This document shows, piece by piece, positions 5,537 through 13,118 of a stretch of DNA of 19,731 nt. Position 1 is the first letter of the stretch, and every line of letters starts with the position of its first letter. Origin of the DNA: Acidobacteriota bacterium (GTDB lineage: Bacteria; Acidobacteriota; Terriglobia; Acidiferrales; UBA7541); the NCBI GenBank assembly GCA_003224075.1, contig QHYF01000040.1, forward strand, positions 27,070 to 46,800. The letters run 5' to 3'. Position numbers and translations under genes: made by a program. Under the pieces are notes generated by a model, which was not told the DNA's origin, did no database searches, and saw nothing but the letters and a program-made list of their open reading frames with translations.

Positions 5537-8299
5537 CTACTTCACGAGCTGAATGGGCTGCAGTTGCAGGGATTTGCCCGACGAAGACGTAGCGCTGGGC
5601 GTGACCGTGATCGTCGAAGTCCCGGATGGCGTGACGACGTGTGGAGGCACGGGCGCGAGTGCAGCGCTTCCGCCACCGCAACCTGCCACCCACAGGAGCG
5701 TAAGCAGCGCAATCACGGCCATGTTTCTCCTGACCGCGAAACCAGCAGCCGGCTGGAGCGAGGGAAAATTACTCTTCCTCGCGACCAAAATCAGCAAGAG
5801 CATGCCGAGTGCGACTAGAGACAGGTATCGAATGTAGACGAAAGGTCCGGGCGGGGGCGCATTTGGCACCGGAAACACGACAGCGCCGCCGCTCGTCGTT
5901 ACCATCACTGTAAACGGAACGGGATTTCCATTCGAAACTTGCACTGGGGAAGGCAACTGACACGTTGCGGCGAGCGGCGCCCCGCTACAGCTCAACGAAA
6001 CGCCGCCGGTGTAGCCTGCTCCCGGCGTCAGTTCGAGGTTGAATTGAGCAGTTTGCCCTGCGGTGATCGTCACGGATGTAGAACCGCCTGGCGCAGCGCC
6101 GATGGTAATCGCCGGATTGGCGCTGCCGCCAATGTTGATGACTTGCGGGGAATCGGGTGCGTCATCCGTGAGAGTAACGGTGGCCGCGCGCGGTCCAGTC
6201 GCCAACGGTGCAAACGTGACGCTGATGGAGCAAGTGGCATTCACAGCGTAGGCGGTAGCGGTGCAGCCGTTCGTCATGTTGAAATCGCTCGAGTTTGTTC
6301 CGCCGAGAACAACCGAAGAAATATGCAACGTCGCTGCGCCTGAGCTCGTGACCGTCACGGTCTGCGGCCCGCTCGTCGTACCTTCCGTAATGGTTGGAAA
6401 GGAAACGCTAGAGGGAGTAAGAGTCACGGCGGGCTTTGTCGAGGGCGGTGCCGAGCCCGTACCGCTGAGCTGAACCGACTGAGGGGAGTCCGGGGCATCG
6501 TCGGTAATCGTAATCATGGCCGTGCGCAGCCCTACAGCGAGTGGCGCGAAGGTCACCGTGATTGTGCACGCGGCATTCACGGCGTAGGCGGTGGCGGCGC
6601 AGCCATTCGTCATGGTGAAGTCGCCTGGATTATTCCCGCCGATGACCACTGAAGAAATGTGGAGCATGGCCGTGCCTGAGCTGGTGACCGTGACAGTTAC
6701 GGGGCCGCTGGTCGTCCCTTGCGTGGTCGTTGGAAAGGAAATGCTACCGGGAACCAGGGTAACCGCAGGCTGGGGAGGTGGAGGTGCGACGCCCGTGCCA
6801 TCGAGTTGAACGGGCTGAGGGCTGCCGGGAGCATTATCCGTCACCGCCAACGTGGCTAGTCGCTGACCCGTCGCAGACGGGGTAAAGATTACGGAAATCG
6901 CGCATGACTTACTCGGTTGGAGAATGCTGGGCGCCTGGCAGGTATCTGATTCGCTGAAATCACTGGCGTTGGCGCCGGTAATCGAAATCAGGCTGAGACT
7001 CAGAGCCTGGTCACCCGTGCTGGTGAGAATCACAGTTTGCGCCGGACTGGGTGAGCCGACAGTCACGCTTCCGAGGGAAAGGGAAGTGGGAGTGAGAGTG
7101 GCAACGGGGCCCACAAGATTCTGCTGCCCAGGCGGAATGCTGAAGACAAAACTTCCATCCACTCCCGGCGCGGAGATCGAAGTTCCAGGGACTGGAACGA
7201 AATACCCCGTTTGTGGATCCGTCATGTTCGCCTGGATCGCGGTGCCGCTAAGGCTGTACATGAACGGTCCTGTTGGGTCGCCCATGAACGCCGGGACGGA
7301 GGTGAAACCAGGCAGGGGAGAACTGGCGGTTTCGGCAAGCGCCAGTGTCTGCGGGTCGATAGCATAGATGTGTACCGGGGGAGAAGCGGTGTTGCTGTCC
7401 GTGAGATATAGAAACTTGCCGGTGACCTCGGTCGAGATTTCAATCGGGAAGACACTTGTAGCCAAAATGGTGATCGCTGGCGCACCGAGCACACCAGAAA
7501 CCGCGGCGATGGGAACAATGCCGACCTGGCCCTGGTTCTGACCCTGTCCGATAACGAGAAACCGGCCCTGAGGATCCATGGCGAAACAGCGGCCCACATT
7601 CCCTGGCTGGGATGTGCTTCCGCTCAGGAGACCGGTTGGCGGGTCAATCGCGTAGTCATTCAACTCCGAATTCGAATGCAATTGCAGGTTGGGGCTCAAA
7701 AAATTGGGGCCGAGGAAAAGATAAAAATGGCGATTCTTCAGGTCGGCTCCCGCACCAATCACTGTGGAATCCAATTCCAGAAGTGATCCGGAAACAGGCA
7801 CGAGAGCGAGATTCGCAGCGTCGATCTTGAAAGTGTCGATCGAGCTTTCCCCCGGGTTTGTTCCTTGCCGGTTGACGACTGCGAGGTACTGCCCGGTAGG
7901 TTCGACGGCAATGAAGGCGGGCTGATTGGTGTTCGACGAAGCAAACGGAGAGTGAGGGACTTCAGCAAAAGCGCCCGTGGTGGCATCGACCTGATACATG
8001 TGAATACCGTTCGTGCCGAGACCAAACAGAAACCGGCCCTGAGCGTCGAGCGTTTGGAATGTGGCGGCGGCGTAAGGGGAACCCTGAACGGGAGTCAGTA
8101 CGCCGGTCTGATCGTTGCGTGTCATGACAGCTCCGCCCGTGGAAAAGACGAAAGGCTGCTGAAACTGGGCACATGCTGAATGGGCGCAGACCAAAAGAGC
8201 GCAAAAGAGAAGAAGGGGGCGCGACGCGTTTGAATAAATTGGAATGCGCGCCCGGGACGCTTCGCACGAAAGGGGACCAAATACCGTTTGCGTGGCCAT
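5537..8299 (-). CDS. Large secreted beta-propeller protein with three choice-of-anchor D (ASH-type) repeats
   Basis: I chose the ATG at 8297-8299 (920 residues) because a GAGGGAG site lies just upstream; the open frame extends 8 codons further to a TTG without such support. A signal peptide with a long N-region ends near A-C-A-Q (about residue 45). Residues about 45-390 are YncE/lactonase-like propeller repeats (for example PTGQYLAVVNRQ, DPQGRFLVIGQGQ). Then come three ASH-type repeats, each with an ASDF/PGDF/SSDF strand, a Cys pair and a F-x-P-x-A-x-G-x-R turn, then an Ig-like domain with a Cys pair. The C-terminus has a membrane helix (IRYLSLVALGMLLLILVA), a short basic loop, a second hydrophobic helix ending LLWVAGCGGG, and a Ser/Thr-rich tail. 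The protein is probably surface-displayed and structural or adhesive; no catalytic site is evident. This architecture recurs in acidobacterial genomes. Confidence 0.85.
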   Translation of the reverse strand: MATQTVFGPLSCEASRARIPIYSNASRPLLLFCALLVCAHSACAQFQQPFVFSTGGAVMTRNDQTGVLTPVQGSPYAAATFQTLDAQGRFLFGLGTNGIHMYQVDATTGAFAEVPHSPFASSNTNQPAFIAVEPTGQYLAVVNRQGTNPGESSIDTFKIDAANLALVPVSGSLLELDSTVIGAGADLKNRHFYLFLGPNFLSPNLQLHSNSELNDYAIDPPTGLLSGSTSQPGNVGRCFAMDPQGRFLVIGQGQNQGQVGIVPIAAVSGVLGAPAITILATSVFPIEISTEVTGKFLYLTDSNTASPPVHIYAIDPQTLALAETASSPLPGFTSVPAFMGDPTGPFMYSLSGTAIQANMTDPQTGYFVPVPGTSISAPGVDGSFVFSIPPGQQNLVGPVATLTPTSLSLGSVTVGSPSPAQTVILTSTGDQALSLSLISITGANASDFSESDTCQAPSILQPSKSCAISVIFTPSATGQRLATLAVTDNAPGSPQPVQLDGTGVAPPPPQPAVTLVPGSISFPTTTQGTTSGPVTVTVTSSGTAMLHISSVVIGGNNPGDFTMTNGCAATAYAVNAACTITVTFAPLAVGLRTAMITITDDAPDSPQSVQLSGTGSAPPSTKPAVTLTPSSVSFPTITEGTTSGPQTVTVTSSGAATLHISSVVLGGTNSSDFNMTNGCTATAYAVNATCSISVTFAPLATGPRAATVTLTDDAPDSPQVINIGGSANPAITIGAAPGGSTSVTITAGQTAQFNLELTPGAGYTGGVSLSCSGAPLAATCQLPSPVQVSNGNPVPFTVMVTTSGGAVVFPVPNAPPPGPFVYIRYLSLVALGMLLLILVARKSNFPSLQPAAGFAVRRNMAVIALLTLLWVAGCGGGSAALAPVPPHVVTPSGTSTITVTPSATSSSGKSLQLQPIQLVK
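6130..6800 (-). repeat. Diverged tandem repeat inside the propeller gene (ASH repeats 2 and 3)
   Basis: Two adjacent copies of about 336 bases (112 codons) encode the second and third ASH repeats. For example the stretch beginning GGCATTCACAGCGTAGG at 6236 recurs as GGCATTCACGGCGTAGG at 6572, exactly 336 bases on. The first ASH repeat, encoded at about 6800-7110, is much more diverged, so the last duplication is the more recent. Confidence 0.75.
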
Positions 8300-8363
8300 A
8301 GGTCTCCCTCGGCCGTTGTTCAAGCGGCTCTTTTCGGATCTGAGAGGGAAATAACTGCGCAGT

Positions 8364-8393
8364 ACGGTAACGCTTCCAGTAGGAGAACGTCAA
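8364..8393 (-). promoter_or_regulatory. Candidate promoter of the propeller gene
   Basis: On the minus strand TTGACG (8393-8388) is followed after 18 bases by TACCGT (8369-8364), a weak -10. TACGGTA (8363-8369) and TACCGTA (8411-8417) form an inverted repeat flanking the -35, which could bind a regulator. The -35 alone is convincing. Confidence 0.3.
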
Positions 8394-8486
8394 TTTAGAT
8401 TATTCACTCAGGTATATCGCTACCGTAAGGGGATTGGGCCGAGACAGGGGAAAAACGCGCGGGCCAGAATTGGTGTCTGAGGGAGA

Positions 8487-8509
8487 ATCCCATCCCGTTG
8501 GATGGGGAT
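8487..8509 (-). terminator. Terminator-like hairpin after the nickel permease gene
   Basis: On the minus strand the stop codon (8511-8509) runs into ATCCCCATCC, an AACG loop and GGATGGGAT: nine base pairs with one bulged base. Only TTCTCCC follows rather than a T-run, so it may be a weak terminator or a 3' stabilising structure. Confidence 0.4.
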
Positions 8510-9321
8510 CAACCGGGCGTCCAATTGGGATGACTGGCGAACAGGCCGCTGACGAAGCCAATCCGGTAACAGACGAAGAGTCCGAAAACCAGGCTGAGCA
8601 GACCCGATCCAGTCACAAGGCCCCGATTGAGCCATGCGAATCTGTAGCCTGCGAAGGAAAAAGGCAAGGCGAGGGCCGCGGTGATCAACGTCATTCCCGC
8701 GACGGTGCCGACGCCGAAAATCAGCAGGTAGAGAGCGGCCCATTGAGGCTCGCGAATGGTGCTCAAGACCAGCAACGCGACCGCAGCGGAGCCTGCCAAG
8801 CCGTGAATTATGCCGACAAGCAGCGGGCGCAACGCGTGAAAGAGCCCCAATCGCTCGAAGGGTCCGCGCAGCCAACCGGGAGTGGCGAGGGCATCAGCAT
8901 GATGGTCGCGGGCAGGGACGTGGGAATGCCAGTGAAAGTGCAGGTGGGCGCCGTGTCCGTGTAGGTGAGCATGTTCGCCAGTCACTGGCGGATGGGTGGG
9001 AGTGAACTTTTCGCTGAGCCCCTTCACCGCGCCGGTGAGGTTGAGTACACCGAGCAAGATCAACATGAGGCCCACCGAGAATTCCATTGTCATGCCCACG
9101 CGCGCGGGAATGACGGCGAAAATGGTCAAGGTGTGGCCGCAACCCCAGAGAATCCCGATGAGCGCTGCTTTGGTGATGGAACGCTCGCGGCTGACAATCG
9201 TGGACACGGCGATCACGTGATCTGGGTCTGTGGCGTGCCGCATCCCCAAGAGAAATCCAATGGCCAGAATGGCAAGTCCGCTCGTCAATCGCCCACCCGG
9301 ATTTGCAAACTCAAACACCAA
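8509..9321 (-). CDS. Nickel/cobalt permease of the NiCoT/UreH-like type
   Basis: The roughly 270-residue polytopic inner-membrane protein carries the H-x4-D-H signature of nickel/cobalt permeases (H29, D34, H35 in RHATDPDHV) in an early helix, followed by GCGHTLTIF (61-69 region) and GIIHGLAGSAAV (170-181), both typical of this group. Between the two halves lies a cytoplasmic or periplasmic loop with 11 histidines in 25 residues (117-141), which probably binds the metal. About six membrane segments can be seen. The exact start is uncertain: the open frame begins at a TTG (9321) next to a GTG, with no clear ribosome binding site, and the next ATG would cut into the first helix. It lies 60 bases after the LysR gene on the same strand. 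No nickel enzyme or hydrogenase gene is in view, so the metal is inferred from the family. Confidence 0.82.
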   Translation of the reverse strand: MVFEFANPGGRLTSGLAILAIGFLLGMRHATDPDHVIAVSTIVSRERSITKAALIGILWGCGHTLTIFAVIPARVGMTMEFSVGLMLILLGVLNLTGAVKGLSEKFTPTHPPVTGEHAHLHGHGAHLHFHWHSHVPARDHHADALATPGWLRGPFERLGLFHALRPLLVGIIHGLAGSAAVALLVLSTIREPQWAALYLLIFGVGTVAGMTLITAALALPFSFAGYRFAWLNRGLVTGSGLLSLVFGLFVCYRIGFVSGLFASHPNWTPG

Positions 9322-9381
9322 GAAAACGAAGCATACCTGATATGAAAAAAACTTGCTGGGGAAACCGCACGCGAGGGGGCT

Positions 9382-10257
9382 TCACTCACCGCGAAGGATG
9401 CGCACCAACTCGGCGGCGGCGTGCGGGAGGCGAGCGCCGCGACGGGAGACGAGATAGACGTGGCGCGGGATGTTGAGCTGGCGCACCTTCACTTCTTTCA
9501 TCCAGCCGTGATCGATTTCCCATAGCACGCACATGCGCGGCACAATCGCCACGCCCATGCCCATCTGCACAAAACGTTTGATGCTTTCGATGGTGGGCAT
9601 TTCGATGGGCATGTTGAGGGCCGTGCGATTTCGCGCAAAGAGCTCGATGACGCGGCGGCGGAATGGCGATTCGACGATGTGCGCGATGAAGTCCTCGTTT
9701 GCCAGCTCGGAGACATCAACTTCGCGCTTCTTCGCCAAAACATGCTTGGGGTTCACCACGAGCGTCAGCTCATCCTTCAAGATTTCCGTCGCCTGAAGCT
9801 GGGCATCGCGTGGAACGAAAGAGATCGCACCGAGATCCAGACGGTAGTTCAGCACTTCATGAGGGATGTCCCGCGAAAACATGCGGTGGACGCGCACCTG
9901 GACGCCAGGATGTATTTCACGAAATTTGGCGAGGGCCGGGAGGAGAGCGTGGATGGAACTCTCGTTTACGCCGAGGGAGAGTTCGCCTCGCTTCAGACCC
10001 TCCAGCTCGGTGAGCCCTTTTTTGACTTCATCGCGGAGGTTGATCAGCCGTTCAGCGTAATCCTTCAGGAGGGTTCCAGCGTCCGTGAGGCGGACGGGCC
10101 GTGCGCCGCGGATGAAGAGGGGTTGACCGAGTGAGTCTTCCAGCTTGCGGATGGCCAGGCTGATGGCGGGCTGGGTACGGTAAAGGCGCTCTCCGGCCCG
10201 GGAGAAGCTGCCTTCCTTGGCCACGGTCAGAAATACCTGCAGTTCACCAAGATCCAC
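9382..10257 (-). CDS. LysR-type transcriptional regulator
   Basis: The 291-residue protein has the N-terminal winged helix-turn-helix of LysR regulators (residues 1-60: GSFSRAGERLYRTQPAISLA, then IRKLEDSLGQPLFIR) and a C-terminal periplasmic-binding-protein-like effector domain (about 90-290). Length is normal. Translation most likely starts at the GTG at 10257-10255, which follows AGGAGAG by 4 bases. It is divergent from leuA across 107 bases that contain a T-N11-A palindrome overlapping its own -10 box, the usual setup for a LysR protein that represses itself and activates the divergent gene. leuA is therefore the obvious target, but the nickel permease 60 bases downstream on its own strand is another candidate. 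The effector cannot be predicted. Confidence 0.9.
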   Translation of the reverse strand: MDLGELQVFLTVAKEGSFSRAGERLYRTQPAISLAIRKLEDSLGQPLFIRGARPVRLTDAGTLLKDYAERLINLRDEVKKGLTELEGLKRGELSLGVNESSIHALLPALAKFREIHPGVQVRVHRMFSRDIPHEVLNYRLDLGAISFVPRDAQLQATEILKDELTLVVNPKHVLAKKREVDVSELANEDFIAHIVESPFRRRVIELFARNRTALNMPIEMPTIESIKRFVQMGMGVAIVPRMCVLWEIDHGWMKEVKVRQLNIPRHVYLVSRRGARLPHAAAELVRILRGE

Positions 10258-10277
10258 GGATCTCTCCTGTCGGCCGT

Positions 10278-10315
10278 AGTATAAGGCATGATTATCAAAA
10301 GTAGAATAAAGATAA
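10278..10315. promoter_or_regulatory. Divergent LysR/leuA control region with T-N11-A box
   Basis: ATAA-N7-TTAT at 10281-10295 is a textbook LysR box. It overlaps a TATACT -10 for the regulator gene on the minus strand (10283-10278). A TAGAAT at 10302-10307 could be the leuA -10; it has no good -35, as expected for an activated promoter. TTATC (10292-10296) and GATAA (10311-10315) form a second inverted repeat that may be the activation half-site. Confidence 0.5.
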
Positions 10316-10364
10316 ATTGGACTGGAGGGCGTCCGCCGTGCGTTACTAGAGGCTGGGAGACTCT

Positions 10365-11558
10365 ATGGACGTCGTACGCATATTTGACACCACCCTCCGC
10401 GACGGAGAACAGTCGCCGGGCTTCTCGATGAACACCGAGGAGAAGATTCGACTGGCGCGGCAACTTGCCGCGCTGAACGTCGACGTGATCGAGGCCGGCT
10501 TCCCGATTGCGTCGCGGGGCGACCTGGAAGCGGTAAAGAAGGTGGCGCAAGAGGTCCGCAGCGTGCCGATTGCGGCACTTGCGCGGGCGAAGAAAGAAGA
10601 CGTAAACGCGGCGATCGAGGCCCTGGAACCAGCAGCCGCGCCGCGCCTGCACGTTTTCCTGGCGACCTCCGATCTGCACCTTCGCGTGAAGCTGAACATG
10701 ACACGCGAACAGGCGCTCGAAGCCATCGGCGCAATGATTCGCTACGGCCGCCAGCACGTGGGCGAAGTGGAGTTCTCCGCCGAGGACGCGGGACGTACGG
10801 ACATCGATTTTCTCTGCCAAGTGTGCCGCGTCGCCGTGGATGCGGGTGCGACGGTGCTGAATCTGCCGGATACCGTGGGCTACGCGGTGCCGGAAGAATA
10901 TGGAGCAATGTTCACCAAAGTGCGTGAATATCTGGGTGATCCGGAGGGAATTACGCTCAGCGCGCATTGCCACGATGACCTGGGCATGGCCGTGGCGAAC
11001 TCGCTGGCGGCGGTGCGGGCGGGAGTTCGCCAGATTGAATGTACGATCAATGGAATCGGGGAACGCGCGGGAAATGCATCGCTCGAGGAAGTGGTCGTGG
11101 CTTTGGCAGTACGCAAGGAAAGCTTTGGTGTAACGACGGGCATTCGCCTGGGTGAGCTCTTTCCCACGAGCCGCCTGCTCACGGAAATCACCGGAGCACA
11201 GGTGGCGCCGAACAAGGCCGTTGTGGGCGCGAATGCGTTCGCGCACGAAGCGGGAATTCACCAGGACGGAATCATCAAGAACCCGCTAACGTACGAGATT
11301 ATTACGCCGCAGACGGTTGGTGTGCCAAATCGCTCGCTGGTACTGGGCAAGCACTCGGGGCGCAACGCATTGCGCTTGACGTTACGAGATCTGGGTTACG
11401 AGGCGAGCGACGCGGAGCTTGTCGAGGTTTACGGGCGCGTGACCGCGCTGGCCGATCAAACCAAGCAGGTGCGCACGCGGGATATTGTCGCCATCGCGCA
11501 CGAAGTGATCCGCCGTCGTCCCGCAGCGATGGCGGCGGAATCATCGTCCGTAGCTTGA
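10365..11558 (+). CDS. leuA: 2-Isopropylmalate synthase, short form without the leucine-binding domain
   Basis: This enzyme condenses acetyl-CoA with 2-ketoisovalerate, the first step of leucine synthesis. The catalytic TIM barrel is complete: FDTTLRDGEQ at 7-16, HCHDDLG at 201-207 (metal ligands H201 and H203, with D8), and NGIGERAGN at 229-237 (ligand N237), followed by the HEAGIHQDG segment (294-302) of the linker domain. These agree nearly residue for residue with E. coli LeuA. The chain stops at residue 397, whereas typical LeuA is about 510-530 residues, so the C-terminal regulatory domain that binds leucine is missing. The 105 bases after the stop show no trace of it in any frame. Alternatives in the same superfamily are citramalate or homocitrate synthase, but the neighbouring leuB favours LeuA. 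A GGGAG site precedes the ATG. Confidence 0.88.
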   Translation: MDVVRIFDTTLRDGEQSPGFSMNTEEKIRLARQLAALNVDVIEAGFPIASRGDLEAVKKVAQEVRSVPIAALARAKKEDVNAAIEALEPAAAPRLHVFLATSDLHLRVKLNMTREQALEAIGAMIRYGRQHVGEVEFSAEDAGRTDIDFLCQVCRVAVDAGATVLNLPDTVGYAVPEEYGAMFTKVREYLGDPEGITLSAHCHDDLGMAVANSLAAVRAGVRQIECTINGIGERAGNASLEEVVVALAVRKESFGVTTGIRLGELFPTSRLLTEITGAQVAPNKAVVGANAFAHEAGIHQDGIIKNPLTYEIITPQTVGVPNRSLVLGKHSGRNALRLTLRDLGYEASDAELVEVYGRVTALADQTKQVRTRDIVAIAHEVIRRRPAAMAAESSSVA

Positions 11559-11663
11559 TTTCACCGTTGCCAAAGAGAGTGCAGCGCCGGAAGCACGCGG
11601 CTTCGTAGTTTATTTCAGCGCACCTGCGACGTACCAGGATTTGAGATTCTTTCGGGGACCCTC

Positions 11664-12770
11664 ATGAAAAAGACCATTGTTCTGCTGCCGGGAGACGGCA
11701 TCGGCCCGGAAGTGACGCGTGCTGCGGCGACCATCTTGCGCGAATCGGCGCACGAGTTTAATCACCGGTTTGAGTTTCAAGAGCTTCCTATCGGCGGCGC
11801 GGCCATCGATAGCACGGGCAAGCCACTCCCCAACGAGACGCTGGACGCTTGCCGAAAGGCCGATGCCGTGTTTCTGGGTGCCGTGGGCGGGCCGAAATGG
11901 GATGCACTGCCGTTGGGAAAACGACCGGAGAGCGGGCTGCTCGATCTGCGCAAAGGGCTGGGGCTCTTCGTTAACCTCCGTCCGGTGAAGCTGCTGGAGC
12001 CGCTGCGGGGAATATCACCGCTGAAGCCGGAGCGGCTCGGCGATCTGGACCTTGAGATTGTGCGCGAACTCGCGGGCGGGATGTATTTCGGCGAGCGAGG
12101 AAACATTACCGAGAAAGGCGTGGAGCGCGCCTGGGACACCGAATCGTATACGACGCCGGAGATCGAGCGCATCGCGGCATTTGCGTACACGCGTGCGGAG
12201 AGCCGGTCGCGCCGGCTATGCTCCGTGGACAAAGCGAACGTCTTGTCAAGCTCGCAGCTCTGGCGGCGCACCGTGACGGCGATGAGCGCGGTCTATCCTT
12301 CGGTAAAGCTCGAGCACATGTATGTAGACAATGCGGCGATGCAGTTGACGCTGCGGCCCTCGCAATTTGACGTGCTGCTCAGCAGCAACATGTTCGGGGA
12401 CATTTTGAGCGATGCGGCGGCGGCTCTCGCGGGCTCGATCGGACTGATTCCATCGGCAAGTTTCGGGTCTTGTGCGCCGCTATTCGAGCCCATACATGGG
12501 TCGGCACCTTCCCTGGCAGGAACAGATTCTGCAAATCCAATTGGCTCGATTCTGAGCGCTACGCTGATGCTCCGCGAAGCCTTCGGTCTTGCTTTGGAGG
12601 CGGATTGGGCGGAACAGTCGCTTCAGCGAGTCCTCGCCAGCGGTTTTCGGACGCCGGACATCACTGAGCCGGGCGCGCGCGCCGTGGGCGGCTCCGTCTT
12701 CACGGAAATTCTCCGGGAAGAAATGCAGCGAACATTCGAGCATGCCGAGCGCTACGGATGGGGTGTGTAA
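11664..12770 (+). CDS. leuB: 3-Isopropylmalate dehydrogenase
   Basis: The 368-residue cytoplasmic enzyme oxidises and decarboxylates 3-isopropylmalate with NAD+ and Mg2+, the third step of leucine synthesis. Visible are LPGDGIGPEV (8-17), the substrate-binding arginines R96 and R106, GGMYFGERG with catalytic Y141, K190, the metal aspartates D222, D246 and D250, and the NAD-binding EPIHGSAPS (275-283) with NP at 291-292. Length is normal. GGGGA lies 5-6 bases before the ATG. It follows leuA by 105 bases and is likely co-transcribed; leuC and leuD, which make the intermediate step, are not in the window. Confidence 0.95.
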   Translation: MKKTIVLLPGDGIGPEVTRAAATILRESAHEFNHRFEFQELPIGGAAIDSTGKPLPNETLDACRKADAVFLGAVGGPKWDALPLGKRPESGLLDLRKGLGLFVNLRPVKLLEPLRGISPLKPERLGDLDLEIVRELAGGMYFGERGNITEKGVERAWDTESYTTPEIERIAAFAYTRAESRSRRLCSVDKANVLSSSQLWRRTVTAMSAVYPSVKLEHMYVDNAAMQLTLRPSQFDVLLSSNMFGDILSDAAAALAGSIGLIPSASFGSCAPLFEPIHGSAPSLAGTDSANPIGSILSATLMLREAFGLALEADWAEQSLQRVLASGFRTPDITEPGARAVGGSVFTEILREEMQRTFEHAERYGWGV

Positions 12771-13118
12771 AGCCAGGTCCCTACACTCGGCTTCCCGCCA
12801 TTTCATTATCATCGTTCGGCTTCGGGCCGCGCTGCCGGTGACGGATTAGGGTCGGGACCATGCGCTTGTGGCCAGCGATGCCTTAGTCCTGGCGCACCGT
12901 CTTGCGAGAAGCAGCCGAGAATGCTACTTTTACAGTTTCCCAAGCAGCTTGCGCCCGGCTCGAGTCGGGGCCACACGGTCGTGTGGACGCGGACGCGGGC
13001 TGAGAACCCGTTCCAGAGCGGTTTTACCAGAAGGTGCGAGACATCATTCTTATGACTCATCGCCATTTTATGGAGCTTTCTTGGCATCGGAGCGTTCGCC
13101 ACTAGTCGTCCGCCCGCT
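12771..13118. other. 348-base gap between leuB and the lipid operon
   Basis: No convincing gene is seen. Open frames here lack a ribosome binding site and protein-like composition. A perfect hairpin (CCACAC, GGTC, GTGTGG) lies at 12971-12986, and a weak TTGCGA/TACTTT promoter-like pair at 12902-12930. This is the only sizeable gap upstream of the five-gene operon and so should contain its promoter. The end of leuB has no clear terminator. Confidence 0.45.

Noticed and set aside
6130..6800. CRISPR-like or noncoding repeat array
   Set aside because: The 336-base period is an exact number of codons and encodes protein domain repeats, with no short spacer structure.
10227..11261. Long minus-strand open frame (344 codons) opposite leuA
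   Set aside because: It is antisense to a clear leuA, is rich in Arg and His as expected from a GC-rich shadow frame, and shows no family motif.
11559..11663. Remnant of the LeuA regulatory domain after the stop
   Set aside because: All three frames were read and none resembles that domain.
12971..12986. Terminator after leuB
   Set aside because: The hairpin is only six pairs, lies 200 bases after the stop, and has no T-run.
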